Shown here one piece after another: positions 34,919 through 47,931 of a DNA stretch of 64,000 nt (position 1 is the stretch's first letter; each line of letters starts with the position of its first letter). The stretch is from Halichondria panicea (Eukaryota; Porifera; Demospongiae; Suberitida; Halichondriidae). Under the pieces are notes generated by a model, which saw only the letters and a list, made by a program, of their open reading frames with translations, did no database searches and was not told the DNA's origin. The stretch is from assembly GCF_963675165.1 (NCBI RefSeq), contig NC_087379.1, forward strand, positions 1,554,201-1,618,200. Direction: 5' to 3'. The position numbers and the translations under genes are program-made.

Positions 34919-35693
34919 TTGCAACATAGATAAAGAAGAGGATTGGCAACGGAAGTTAAAACGTAGACTTTTGTGCAGGGGGTGTGGCTTAATCCTGAAA
35001 CGATGCGTTGTCCTTTTTTTATGTTTGAGGCCCTTACACAGAGCTAGCTTTCTAAGACCCCCCAAAACTTCATTTCCATGCTTCTTGATGATGTGTATTA
35101 TGTGGAAAATCACAAAATTGTTTCTAGATTGTTGAGAATGAGCTACGGGTACATAGCGCTTTTTTCACCTCTTTTCACCTTTTTTTTGCTTGCAACAAAG
35201 AAGGGGGCGTATCTCGTTCTTGACCTTTTCGTTCTGTTGGCCGCTACAGCTCTCTCTAGCTCTAGCTCTGTAACTTCACCTCTATCAAGCTTTCTATACA
35301 GTACAGGTAAGATCAACTGAATAGCTTTTATATACATAGAGTCTACCATAACTGCATGTGCTCCTGTAAGCCTGGGCCTCACTGACTGTAAGGCTTTGTT
35401 TTTGTATAGATTTTTATACTTGGCAATAATTATACTTTTTTGCTAACCGACTATATCCAGCTGGATTGCCTATTTAATATTGCACCCTATCAAGCTTTCT
35501 ATACAGGTATAGGTAATTAAGATCAACTCCCATGTGTCCTGTAAACCTGAGCCTCACTACGTGCACTGTCTGTAAGGCTTTATAATTGTAAATTAAATTA
35601 ATTAGCCAAAGGATTCTTTTTTGTTACTTAATCTTAATTGGCTTCTATATCCAGCTGAATTGCCTATTAATATTCTTTTTTGTATTCACACAG
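34919..35693 (+). promoter_or_regulatory. Head-to-head spacer, untranslated exon(s) and first intron of kinase-kelch 4
   Basis: Contains the box GGGCGTATCTCG (35205-35216). The donor GTACAG/GTAAGATC lies at 35306. A second, similar donor-like block (TCAAGCTTTCTATACAGGTA near 35488-35510) shows a local tandem duplication of the untranslated exon region. The acceptor is at 35693, 11 bases before ATG. Confidence 0.5.
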
Positions 35694-35704
35694 TAACGAA
35701 GACA

Positions 35705-38561
35705 ATGGCTGTAAATCCACAAGCTTTCGAGCAGTTCACTCTGAGACAAGTTCGCATCACTGAGAATGAGTTTGGACGAGGTTCCTACGCTGTTGTCATG
35801 GAGCTAGAGTATCGAGGACTGAAATGTGCCGGCAAGAAGCTTTACCGAGTTCTCTACGAGACTGGAATCGGGTATGCAGCACGAAGGTATCTGGAGGAGT
35901 GTCACCTGCTCAGTCAAACTAGGCACCCCAACATTGTCCAGTTTCTGGGAGTCTGTTTTGAGGAAGGCTCTCAGTTCCCCATCCTAGTCATGGAGTTCCT
36001 CCCCACCAACTTGACCAGCTGTATTGAGCGCTATGGTATTCTCCCCGATGAGATCAACTTCTCCATCCTCCATGACGTCTCACTGGGCTTGGTCTACCTC
36101 CATGGCCAAACACCAGTCATTGTGCACAGAGACCTCTCAGCCAACAATGTCCTCTTGTCCACCAACATGACGGCCAAGATATCCGATCTGGGGGTTGCTC
36201 GAATATTGAACCTGACCCCTCTTCAAGTGAGTCGAATGACAGAGACCCCTGGCACCCCAGCGTACATGCCCCCCGAAGTGATGATTGCCGACCCCCACTA
36301 TGACACCAGTCTGGATGTTTTCTCCTTTGGGATCATGATGATTCACACCTTCACAGCAGAGTGGCCACTACCAAAGATCGGCCAGACACGAATCGATCCT
36401 GCGAATCCTGACAGACTGATACCAGTGACGGAAGCTGAACGACGTGAACATTTTCTTCGAAAGATTTCCCCAGACCACCCTCTGATGGACCTCATCATGC
36501 GCTGTCTCAGCAACAACCCTCAGCGAAGGCCTAGAGCAGCGGAGATAGTGGGTCGGATGGTGGGTGTGGTACTTGAACACCCTCCCTCCTTTGAGAACAG
36601 AGTGGAGATGCTCCAGCGAGTGAGTGCTCTACTGACAGAGAAGAGGGAGCTTGAGGAGGAGGTTGTGAGGAAGGACTCGGCAATCCAGGAGAAAGCAGGA
36701 GAGAACGAAGCACTGGCGGAGGAGAAAAGACGACAAGATGAAGAAAATGAAAACACTGTCGAGCGTATGCAGTTGGTGCACTCTGTGGAAACTGATCAGT
36801 TTAAATTGGAAAATGAATATCTTAAAGCTCAACTCGAAGACAAAGAGACAATTGTTAACATGAAAGATGAATCGATTCTCTCCAAAGATGCTAGGATTAC
36901 TGAGGTAGAAACTCAATGTAAACAACTCACTGAAGAGGTGGAGCAACAAATTGCCAACGTCAACTACACTCACAACGAGCTTGTATCTAAAGCTAAGAAA
37001 ATAGCTCAACTGGAAACAGATGTCACCAATCTCACTGCACAAGTGGAACAGGAGCAAGCAGACAAAAACTCTATTATCGCTCACAAAGATTCCACTATTG
37101 CTGTCAAAGATTCAATGCTTACCTCCAAGGACACTTTCCTTCAGAAGAATAAAACCACCATTCAGAGTTTAAACCACCAACTCACTAAAACCAGAGACTA
37201 CCTGACCAGCAAACCACAGGTGAGCTCATCAACACTGTACCACTAAGTGCACACATCTAAAATATGATACCCTCATGTCTCTTATTATATCGCTACCCCA
37301 ATAGAAGTACCAAGTCTAAGCTTATAATGAATTGATGGCCATGCAAGAAAAACTGTGTTGTAATGCAGCGTGTAATCCAGGGTATGTGTTCAATTGATTC
37401 TACCTTTAGTTAGTACGTCACTTACTGTTCCCATTGTAGTGAGCCACACGCATATCTCCTATTGCCACCCTAATAGAAGCTAGTGCCAAGTCTAGAGCTT
37501 ACTGTTATTGAAAGCCAAATAATTTTTTTTGTGTGATGCCTCGATAATTAGAATGACAGTTGTTGTGTATTATAGTGTGGCTTGTAATCTATGTGTACAA
37601 TCTCAGCCTGGAAGCTATCCGTACATGTATGTCTATGTGTACAATTAATTCTATAGCTAATTAGCCGTGTACCAAATTGTGATTTATTCTGTTACAGTAT
37701 ACTAATCACCACTCCAATATAAGAGCCAAATTAGAATAGTTTGTGTCCCACAGTATCGATACTGGTTTTGTTGCTATGGTAACCTTGTAACCTTATCGTC
37801 TGGCATTAACATGTGTTATGGTTATTCCAAATTCCCTTATTTAATAGACCATTATTCATTACATGCAACACAAGTTATTGACTCTCTGTATTCTCCAGTC
37901 CCTACAAGTTCAGTTGTCCTACAGTCAGTGCTCTGAGGCTCCAGTGAAGATGTCTTATGGGCGAGCGGTAACCATCAATGGCAAGGTCTACTATGGTGGA
38001 GGAATCTGTGATGACGATGATGACGAGTACTGTGTCCACTGTTACGATCTGCCACAAGACGTCTGGTCAACTCTGCCCAGATTTCCTGTACACTATTTTG
38101 GTCTAGGAGAGGTCAAAGGTGAACTGGTAGCAGTTGGCGGTATGGATTCATCATTCTCTAGATCCAATGTGGTACATGTGTTTAACAAAGGAAGGAACTG
38201 GAAACGGACGATCCCACCCATGCCCACAGCGAGGGATTCACCAGCAGTCGTTAGTCTCCCAACACATCTGGTCATAGCAGGAGGTGATGTGGGCTCTGTT
38301 AGGATCACTGATAATATTGAGATCTACAACATCAGCACCTCCCAGTGGAGCGAGACAGACAGACTACCGTATGCTTGTTATGACCAAAGAGGAATTGTCT
38401 ACAACAACACAGTGTACCTAATGGGGGGACATGACGGCAAGAATCTAAACAAGGTGTGTGCTGCTCAAGTCGACAAGCTCATCTCAGCAGACCGACAGGA
38501 TGATGGGAGTGCCAACAAAGCCGACTCTGTCTGGAATACAATATCCAACACACCGTCTTAA
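35705..38561 (+). CDS. Kinase-kelch gene copy 4, truncated in kelch blade 5
   Basis: Exons 35705-37219 (505 codons) and 37899-38561; predicted about 725 residues. Kinase motifs intact, with RGSYAVV in the glycine loop. The kelch exon is open for four blades and then has TAA at 38559-38561 where the other copies have a Tyr, Asp or Cys codon. The same frame continues without further damage to TGA at 38802-38804 (about 301 kelch codons in all), so this is one nonsense change. Downstream, a 12-base in-frame deletion removes the acidic loop after blade 5. Surface residues: YGR (blade 1), HYFG (2), D (3), YD (4), S (6). The alternative acceptor CTACAG is CTACAA here. Product: kinase with an incomplete propeller, or a young pseudogene. 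Confidence 0.8.
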
Positions 38562-38804
38562 GCGCCCTCCCCTGTAACGATATCCGACACCCTCTTTGCT
38601 GTTGGTGGAGTGGAAGCCACTCAAAGGGTCTACGCCTACTCGTCCTCGATGGACTCCTGGCTTTACGTTGGTGATCTACCATCTCCTATAGCAAGCGCTG
38701 CCACTGTGTCACTGTCTCCAACGCAGTGCCTTATGATTGGGGGATTTAACAATGGAAGACAATCAACTGTGTATAAAATTAGTATCACAACAAAACTTTC
38801 TTGA
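38562..38804 (+). pseudogene. Remaining in-frame kelch sequence after the stop in copy 4
   Basis: Encodes the end of blade 5 and blade 6 (ISDTLFAVGG, PIASAATVSL, CLMIGG) in the same frame as the upstream exon. It would be translated only by readthrough, or if the TAA is a sequence error. Deletion of four codons relative to copy 2 between VGGV and EATQR. Confidence 0.75.
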
Positions 38805-39019
38805 TATTTGATATAATGTTGTGGTATTATTTTGTATTTCTTGAGAAACATTGTGTAACTGTATCTCCAAGGTTACGGGAAGCAGTTGCTATTGTCCTCC
38901 TTTCTGTGAAGTGTAGCTGCAACCAGCCCCTCCCCCTTATAGATTATTGCAATGTCAGCATAAACGACCCTCTTCCAGCTCATGGACAGTTCTCCATGAA
39001 GACACTAACTCCTGGTGTC

Positions 39020-40123
39020 TTGTGCTCTGTCAGCGTTGTTCTCCAGTGCTGCTGGTATCCTGGAGGGACTCTACTGTAGCAGAGAGAGCTGCTATGACGG
39101 TCAGTTCCTACACTCACTATTGACAGAGTGTGTGTGGTTGGAGTTGTGGATTATTAGATCTGGCTAGTCAGTTCAATGTCATTTTAGAGCTGACTAGAGA
39201 TGCTGTGATTTATAGAAACAGGTGGATCAGTATAATTATCTGTATGAGCCGTTTCTACCTATCATCCAGGCCAATAGAATTGCACCTGACTAGCTGATAA
39301 TTATTCTCGTTCCCTACATGAAGTTCTTCAAGTGGACAAAATGTCATAGCTGTAAGTACGTGGTGGAGCTATTGACTGTGCTCACACACTGTTGCTTGGT
39401 TACAGGCTGAGATGAGGAGAGCCTATCGACACCTGGCACTGGAGTACCATCCTGGCAAGAAGAAGGTCACAGAGGGAGAGTTGGTTAGTGAGTGAATTGC
39501 ACAGTGTAGACACATTGTATGTACCTCCTCCCCTCATGAAATGAATACTATACTCTCCATTTCTTTGTGTGCCCCTAATACCTCACTCCCCCCTCCAGGC
39601 TGAGGGCTCTAGGGAGAGGTTCCAGCTCATCAGCACGACCTACGAGATACTGAAGGAGGAGGAGGAGAGAGCAAACTATGACTACATGCTTGAGAACCCT
39701 GGTAGGTACAGGGCTAGGGGGTAGTTATTACTCACTACCTACTAGTAACTAGAGACAGTTCCCCTGCAATTGGTGATAACTGTACCATGGCTACTCTAAT
39801 GGCAGTTCTCTGTTTGCCTGTTAATTGGATAGTTATGCTAATGGAGTTGTTATATAGAGAGATGCATTCTTAGGAAGTAAATAGTTGCTATAATAGCATC
39901 ATTCACATCGTACGCCCAGCACACACACTCACACAATAAGTTACTGCCCCCCCACAGAGCAAGTGTACCGTCACTACTATCACTATACTACCATCGTCGA
40001 GTGACCCCCCAGGTGGACATCCGAGTGGTTGTGGGTGTGCCCATCAGCGTCATCTCTCTGGTCCAGTACCTCGGCTGGTGGCACTCGTACAATACAGCCA
40101 TCACTGCGGCTCAGAATGCCAAG
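39020..40123 (+). pseudogene. DNAJC25: DNAJC25-like gene, copy C (disrupted)
   Basis: Exons readable: SALFSSAAGILEGLYCSRES (about 39030-39100), a damaged VLQVDK exon with a one-base deletion and TAG near 39345, MRRAYRHLALEYHP in which the catalytic-stimulating HPD motif reads HPG, the rest of the J domain (about 39600-39702), and the transmembrane exon with a frameshift before VDIRVVVGV (about 39957-40123). J proteins need HPD to stimulate Hsp70, so even a repaired frame would not give a working J domain. It follows kinase-kelch 4 on the same strand. Confidence 0.8.
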
Positions 40124-40875
40124 GTGAGACTAGTTTGCAATGCTTGTGTACTGAATGTTATGAGTGGGCGGTGTATTCAAGTTACAGTGTTAGTGGGATT
40201 GTTACTGTGTCCACTCTAAAACTACAGCCTCATTTATAACAGAGCATTGTTAGTTGTGCATCCTCGTAATGTTGCAGTGGTTTTTCCATTCTGATACACT
40301 TTGAGTAGGAATATTGCTGACTATACGATTTCTAAGAATGTGATCGACACACACACCATGTCACACTGTAGTTTGTTAACTGATTATAACTCCCCCCCCC
40401 CACACACACACAACAACTGTGTATTAGTGCAACTATGAAAGTGTACCAGCTCTACAAGGATGAATGGGAGAGATCATTGACTCTCAGCAAACACTCAGTG
40501 TCTGTGCAGATGATTCCCCTAGCTGTCACTATAGTCATCATTCATTAATAATTTTTATCTCGATCCTGTGGCCCAGTCCTAATTATAATCATTTTGTTGA
40601 CATAATTGACCATCTATCGATCGATGCAAATTGATGGCAAAATGTATATATTGATACATATATATAAGCTTCAGCAGATTTCAAAATCATTGCCCATTAA
40701 TTGCTTGACAATTATAATCAAATTACGAACATTATAATTACAACACGTACAAAAATAATCTTATAGCAAGTGAGAATTTTAAATGATGAATGAGAAAGTG
40801 ATAATAATTATTATATTGAGGAATTTAAAGTGATCATCATTGTCAATAAATTATGGTGAAAAAATAATGGTCAAT
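40124..40875. other. Spacer between DNAJC25 copy C and CWF19L1 copy C
   Basis: AT-rich. Bases about 40430-40530 match about 7676-7760 and on the + strand read MKVYQLYKDEWERSLTLSKH with a TAA near 40548. This could be a leftover exon, but no family was recognised. The rest shows nothing that I can support. Confidence 0.4.
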
Positions 40876-40877
40876 TT

Positions 40878-43800
40878 CATTTCTAGAGCAGCTTTCGTCT
40901 CCTCGTCCTTTTTTGCCAGACACAACTTCTAGTTGATCCGATTGGGCAGATTCAGAACGAGAGGAGCAGCCAACACCTCCCTGCAGACGATATTGCAACC
41001 AATAAAAGCATTCAACATGTTATTAATTGGTTTTTAATTACCTTCCAAATTGGAGAGAGAAACGTCAGTACGTATTATTCCAGGAACTAGAACAGTTTGT
41101 GTGTTCACTCGATAGGTATGATGACAGATTTGTGGAAGAGACATTTGCTGAGTATGCAATAGAAAGGTTAGAGGTGTGCATTGTCGGTGTGACGAGACTC
41201 ACGGATATGTTCTTACCTACTCACTTGAGAGTGCTGTTTACCTCATGAGCTCAAAGTAGTAGATAACCTATATTCAGTGATCTGGTTGTGTTTGTCTGCG
41301 TGAGTTGGTGAGAAAATGGTCTTGTGAACACATTTCCCCCATCATCAAACTCTGCAAGGAAGTATGGGACACCAGTGTATGCAAGCTGTGTGTGTGTGTG
41401 TGTGGGTGGGTGGTGGGAGTGGGGAGGGGTGTGTGTGTGTGGAGGGGGATGGGTGAGTGTGTGGGGAGGAATGTACGCAAGGTTTGTAGTGTGTGTGTGG
41501 GAGGTGTGTGTGTGTGTTGTGTGTGTGTGAGAGGAGGGACGTGTGTGTAGCAAAACCAGGCTAATAGATTCTGGCAAAGAGAAGTATCGATCACTATAAA
41601 AGGCTTAGAGAATGGTACGTAGAACATGGTACAGCTATGATGTGTGTGTGTTACCTCTGAGGGTGGTGGGCACAGTATCAAGCCACACCCCCATACTCCG
41701 CCCATAATCTATAAGGGCTTGTCTCAGAGCATCAGATGGAATCTCGGTCCCTGGAATAACCTACAGTGACCACCATTACCATCACACACTAACCATACAC
41801 AACTATCAGTCAACACATCTACCATACACACACTAACATGCACAGTATTTCTACACTGATAACATAATTCATTTGCGAGTACTACTGGCCTCACTAATAT
41901 GATGGCAAAGAACTATTATTGGTAATTGGAATGACATCTGCAAGATGGGCTTTCCAATTTAACAATTCAAAAAATCATAAAATCGTTGAAATTGAATGGT
42001 TACTGACCTGTAGTTGAAAATGTTGTGATTTGTAGTTTCTCTCAAAGATGACACACGACTGATCTTTGCTGTTGAAGTACTTCCTCAGAGCACTCTTGAA
42101 CTTTCCAAGCTCCTCCAAAACCTCCTACAGTAATAGAGCACAGGTCATACAGTGTACATGCATGATATATGGTATAGTGATCTCTGCTTACACAGTGTGC
42201 AGACCAACAGTGGCTGTACTAAAGAGGTGGTCTGCTAACACAGGTCCAAACACATGCTATGGAGACTTTGATTGGGGCCCATTAACCTGGCTGTATTATA
42301 GAGGGTGGCCTGCTTACAGGCTGTCCACTACAGACTGCTAAATAGTACACACAGAGCATGGAAACATACTCTCCACAATACAAACAATGACTATACACAC
42401 ACAGCAGTGGTACACACAGCACATGAACTCACTGGTGGTGCGTCAGTGGAGGCTGCATAGTGACCGATGAGTGGGACCAGCACATGCTCTGGTACCATCC
42501 CACCCTTGGATAAAGCCAGGTACGTCTATATAGGGTATACAATACAAACTGTTAGTGGTCTGCTATTTGTGAGCTACATTGTATTTTGTATGTGCAGTAT
42601 TAGCAAGTACAACACACTCACATGATCTCCGATGGAGACCACGAGATGTTTCTCCACCTCCTTGCCCCCCAGACAGAACCAGCACGGCCCCCTGGGCTGG
42701 GGAGGGGGTCGTCTCTTTGCAGGGGGTCCTCTGTCCTGTTGTCTCTTCTGTTTGCGATGAGCTGAATCAAGAGCCCTCCGCAAAGAAGAAGTTAGGCCCA
42801 GCCTCCTCTTGAGACTCCCTCTGCACTGTGTGTGGGAGTAGGTACACAATAAACTTTGACCTCAGCAAACATGGTGGATTTGAACTACAACACAAATGGT
42901 GATATCTAGAGATAGGACTCTCAGAGTGCTACATAACGCAAGTTTTTGTTTGGAAAATTGGACAATCTACAAGTATAACTTATTGCTCCTTCAACGATAG
43001 CTAGACATTATGGGATAATAGTTTTCCTTACCAAAGATTTGACTAGTTCAGTGTAGGGACAGTTGGTGGCAGTGGGTGGTTGCTGAGTCAGCTCTTTCTC
43101 GTCCATGGAGCTCATGGGTGTGACAGAGAATGCATACAGGTACTGCAGGTATGAAGATGATGTCATCATTAATAACATGTAATACTAATGGGACTAGAAT
43201 GATTTCAACTCACTCTTTTCTTCTTGTCTGGATTTCCCACTTGAGCCAAAGCTAAGAATCGTGTCACATGATGTGGCTTGCCTTGGAGGATTTTGTGATT
43301 CCTGCATGAAATGAAGCACAATACAGTTAGCATCAAAAGTTGTGGAGGTATTACTGTGTAGGGATTTAAAGATGAGGACATGTAAGATGTACGTACGTAT
43401 AATAATTATAATCTTGTGAACGGTCAAAACTTTAGTTTCGTTGGTCAAAAATCACATTCATTTTCTGATTTTCTAAATGCTTATAAAATAACACTCACTA
43501 CACACGGACACGACACAACAGAACTCTATTCTAAATATTCTAAATATACAAGGATGGACGTACCTGTACGATATTTTCTCATAGAAGGTTTGGTGTAGAG
43601 CTGCAAAATGGTAGCGTGGCTTGAGACACATGGCTAGTTTACTCAGAGGCTTTGCCCTCACTGCACTCAGGTCCAGTCCGTCCTGCATGAGCATAAGGTA
43701 TTATTAAGGTACTGGTCCATCCTACAATAACTGGGAGCTAGGTCTCACAGGAGCCACTGTGAACTTGTCCACTGCCCCGGGCCAATCAGAGGTGAGGAGA

Positions 43801-44489
43801 ATGTCCACTCCACGGTAGCCCTCTCCACTGCACTGACCCTCCAGCCAGGACACATCAGAGTCAGTGAAATATGGTCGCTAGAGGGAGAAACAAAAACTAG
43901 TTCAACAACCTCCAGGTGATTGGGAAGAGAACTGACCAATAGATTATCTCCCTTGTCTTGATGCTGATAGGTCCTCCCCTGGTAGCTCCCACTGAGATAG
44001 GCCACCCTCAGACCACTGGACGCACTGTACACTCCACGCTGACCTGTAATGGAGTGTGACTCATGTGTGTACTGATAGAGTGGTTAACAACATGCATACA
44101 CTGTACCTAGACATGTGACATTGGGGCAAAGCTCTCCTCCATCACGTGACAAGTCTCCATAGAACTGGCCATGTTCAGTCCAACACGGGCCAAGGATGAA
44201 CGTCGGTAGAGGCACTGTGCATGGGGGTGTAATAAATGTCAGAGGATATCGTTTAATTACCTGTTTTCACCCCCTCCCGATACTTGCTCCACTTCTCCGG
44301 GCAGTCAGAGCTAAAGAAAGATCCAACACACAACAGCAGCTACATAAAGGGACAATAAATGCACTGGCACTGCAGTGAGTGTGAGCATCCATTGTATGTA
44401 GCTACCTCAAAGTGTTTGTTCTTGGAGAGAATGCTCTGGACTCTGCTAAACAGTTGCTTGAAGTGACCCTCCACATCTCACACACCAGA
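40878..44489 (-). pseudogene. CWF19L1: CWF19L1-like gene, copy C (disrupted)
   Basis: Same exon order as copy B. Recognisable: the GDVEG exon (ending 44489), GVYSASSGLRVAYLSGSY (about 43933-44040), CLKPRYHFAALHQTFYEKI (about 43568-43682), [20 protein letters not shown] (about 42623-42830), [10 protein letters not shown] (about 42430-42530), FERNYK (about 42010-42125), the [13 protein letters not shown] exon and the last exon (about 40878-40986). Damage: one base lost so that the CGDVEG motif breaks (TGTGTGAGATG), a 2-base deletion before CWFCL shared with copy B, and TGG to TAG in the last exon (NRIN, stop). The intervening TG array is expanded and interrupted (41388-41545). Confidence 0.75.
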
Positions 44490-44883
44490 CTGAGTGAGGG
44501 GGAGAAGGAGATCTACAAAACCGGTGTTGTAAAGTACCACACCCCCTTTGCTTTTGCTTTGCTTAGCTTGCACAAAGAAGGGGGCGTATCTCGTTCTTGA
44601 CCTGTTGGCCGCTACAGTTCTCTAGCTCTTTAACTTCACCTCTATCAAGCTTTCTATACAGTACAGGTAAGATAAACTGAATAGGTTTTATATACATACC
44701 ATAACTGCATGTGCTCCTGTAAGCCTGAGCCACAAGTTTGTAAGGCTCTGTTTTTCTATAGATTCTATTTTATATTGGCAATAATTATATCTAGATCTAG
44801 TCTACTTTTTTGCTACTTAATCTTAATTTGCTATGTCCAGCTGGATTGCCTATTTAATATTGCATGCTTTTTTACTCCCACAG
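44490..44883 (+). promoter_or_regulatory. Head-to-head spacer and first intron, CWF19L1 copy C and kinase-kelch 5
   Basis: The box GGGCGTATCTCG lies at 44582-44593, 74 bases upstream of the donor (GTACAG/GTAAGATA, 44666). The acceptor is at 44883. Nearly the same layout as upstream of copy 4, without the micro-transposon. Confidence 0.5.
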
Positions 44884-44894
44884 TAACAAAGACA

Positions 44895-47454
44895 ATGGCT
44901 GTAAATCCACAAGCTTTCGAGCAGTTCACTCTGAGACAAATTCGCATCACTGAGAATGAGTTTGGACATGGCTCCTACGCTGTTGTCATGGAGCTAGAGT
45001 ATCGAGGACTGAAATGTGCCGGCAAGAAGCTTTACCGAGTTCTCTACGAGACTGGAATCGGGCATGCAGCACGAAGGTATCTGGAGGAGTGTCACCTGCT
45101 CAGTCAAACTAGGCACCCCAACATTGTCCAGTTTCTGGGAGTCTGTTTTGAGGAAGGCTCTCAGTTCCCCATCCTAGTCATGGAGTTCCTCCCCACCAAC
45201 TTGACCAGCTGTCTCGAGCGCTACGGTATTCTCCCCGATGAGATCAACTTCTCCATCCTCCATGACGTCTCACTGGGCCTGGTCTACCTCCATGGCCAAA
45301 CACCAGTTATTGTGCACAGAGACCTCTCAGCCAACAATGTCCTCTTGTCCACCAACATGACAGCCAAGATATCCGATCTGGGGGTTGCTCGAATATTGAG
45401 CCTCACCCCCCTTCAAGTGAGTCGAATGACGGAGACCCCTGGCACCCCAGCGTACATGCCCCCCGAAGTGATGGTTGCCAACCCCCACTACAACACCAGT
45501 GTGGATGTGTTCTCCTTTGGGATCATGATGATTCACACTTTCACAGCAGAGTGGCCACTACCAAGTATCGGCCCCACCAGAATCGATCCTGCTAATCCTG
45601 ACAGACTGATACCAGTAACGGAAGCTGAACGACGTGAAGAGTTTCTTCGAAAGATTTCCCCAGACCACCCTCTGATGGACCTCATCATGCGCTGTCTCAG
45701 CAACAACCCTCAGCGAAGGCCTAGAGCAGCGGAGATAGTGGGTCGGATGGTGGGTGTGGTACTTGAACACCCTCCCTCCTTTGAGAACAGAGTGGAGATG
45801 CTCCAGCGAGTGAGTGCCCTACTGACAGAGAAGAGGGAGCTTGAGGAGGAGGTTGTGAGGAAGGACTCAGCTATCCAGGAGAAAGCAGGAGAGAACGAGG
45901 CACTGGCGGAGGAGAAAAGACGACAAGATGAAGAAAGTGAAAACACTGTCGAGCGTATGCAGTTGGTGCACTCTGTGGAAATGAATCAACTTGTAACTGA
46001 ACATAGTGTAGAGATAGAGGATCTCAGAGTTGAATTGGAGCAACAAATTGCATACAAAGATTCCATGCTTGCCTCCAAGAATACTTCCCTTCAGAAGAAT
46101 AAAACCACCATTCAGAGTTTAAACGATCAGCTCACCAAAACCAGAGACTACCTGACCAGCAAACCACAGGTGAGCTCATCAACACTGTACCACTAAGTGC
46201 ACACATCTAAAATAATTATGATACCCTCATATCTCTTATTGTATCACTAATAGTAGTGCTGTAAGTCCGTTAATATTCCAATTGAACGCCAAGTTATGCT
46301 GTAAATTGTTTTTTGTGATGCCTCGGTAATTCGAATAATGCTGCTTTGTTATGTAATCACCACTCCAATATATAAGCGCCAAATTCTTGTGTCCCACAGG
46401 ATACGATACTTATACATTATATAAGTTTGTGTTGCCATGGTAACCATGTAGCATTGTTAACATGTGGTTAGGGTTACATTCCAAATGTTCCAAATCACAT
46501 GCAACACACAAGTTATTGACTCTCTGTATTCTCCAGTCCCTGCAGGTCCAGTTGTCCTACAGTCAGTGCTCTGAGGCTCCAGTTATGTATTGTGGACACG
46601 CGGTAACCATCAATGGCAAGGTCTACTATAGTGGAGGAGCCTGTGATGACGATGAGGATGACGAGTACCGTGTCCACTGTTACGATCCGCCACAAGACGT
46701 CTGGTCAACTATGCCCATACTTCCCGTACGCTATTTTGGTCTAGGAGAGGTCAAAGGTGAACTGGTAGCAGTTGGTGGTAGGGATTCTTCCGACTCTAGA
46801 TCTAACGTGGTACATGTGTTTAACGAAGGAAGGAACTGGAAACGGACGATCCCACCCATGCCCACAGCAAAGAGTTCACCAGCAGTTGTTAGTCTCCAAA
46901 CACATCTGGTCGTAGCAGGAGGTCTGTTGGTCTCTGGTGGCTACACTGATAATGTTGAGATCTACAATATCAGCACCTCCCAGTGGAGCGAGATAGACAG
47001 ACTACCGTATGCTTGTGCTTTTCAAAGAGGAATTGTCTACAACAACACAGTGTACCTAATGGGGGGATTTGACCGCAAGAATCTCAACAAGGTATTAGCT
47101 GCTCAAGTCGACAAGCTCATCTCAGCAGACCGACAGGAGGATGGGAGTGCCAACAAAGCCGACTCTGTCTGGAATACAATATCCAACACACCGTCTTGCC
47201 GGCCCTCCCCTGTAACGATATCTGACACCCTCTGTGCTGTTGGTGGAGTGGATAGTGAATATAAAGCCACTCAAAGGATCTACGCCTACTCATCCTCGAT
47301 GGACTCCTGGCTCTATGTTGGTGATCTACCATCTCCTATAGCATTAGCTGCCACTGTGTCACTGTCTCTAACAGAGTGCTTTGTGATTGGGGGGTGGAAC
47401 AAAGAAGGACAATCAACTTTGTATAAAATTAGAATCACAGCAAATATTTCTTGA
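44895..47454 (+). CDS. Kinase-kelch gene copy 5
   Basis: Exons 44895-46169 (425 codons) and 46537-47454 (305 codons plus TGA); about 730 residues, the shortest coiled coil of the array. Kinase motifs intact. The coil has the EIEDLRVELEQQIAYKDS type shared with copy 2. Start taken 11 bases after the acceptor at 44883; the long in-frame extension upstream is intron. Surface residues: CGH (blade 1), RYFG (2), KS (3), AF (4), CR (5), L (6). Blade 1 ends YSGG rather than YGGG, and DDDEDDEYR replaces the usual acidic loop with its Cys. The segment reads KVLAAQVDK where most copies have KVCAAQVDK. A damaged copy of the unrecognised tyrosine-motif gene follows, not DNAJC25 or CWF19L1. Confidence 0.85.
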
Positions 47455-47931
47455 GTGTTTCGGTATATTTTTATACGGCTTAAATTTTCATGATAATAAT
47501 TGTTTTCTTGAGTGAAACATATACTGAGATCAATACTTGCATGGTACATGATGGTTACAAGTATAATACATGCATAATTATGTATACGTATATATAGTAA
47601 GGTTTAATTAACCAGCCCCTCGATCAATTATATAAGACTATTGCAATGTATGTCAGCTTAAACGACGTACCCTCATAACAGTTCTCAATACACTACATGC
47701 ATATAGTATAGAGTCGAGTATGTAGCTGTAGTATATCAGTCGCGAACTGCTTATGAATCTTACACACTGTATATAATACGTACAGCTTGACGCATTAACA
47801 CAAAAATAATAATTGAGTGTCATACATAAAATTAAAATTATCCGATTCTAGCTACGACAAAAAAAAACTTGCTCTTTCACACAAGAATAAATAGAGTCCA
47901 CTACGAATGTTTTTTTGAAAGTGTCAGTGAT

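Noticed and set aside
41027-41248. Small + strand reading frame MVFNYLPNWREK..., repeated at 31160, 52556 and 63143
   Set aside because: Looks conserved only because the whole block was duplicated. It is antisense to a CWF19L1 exon and intron on the - strand, and the first copy (8209-8537) has broken it into 82-base repeats.
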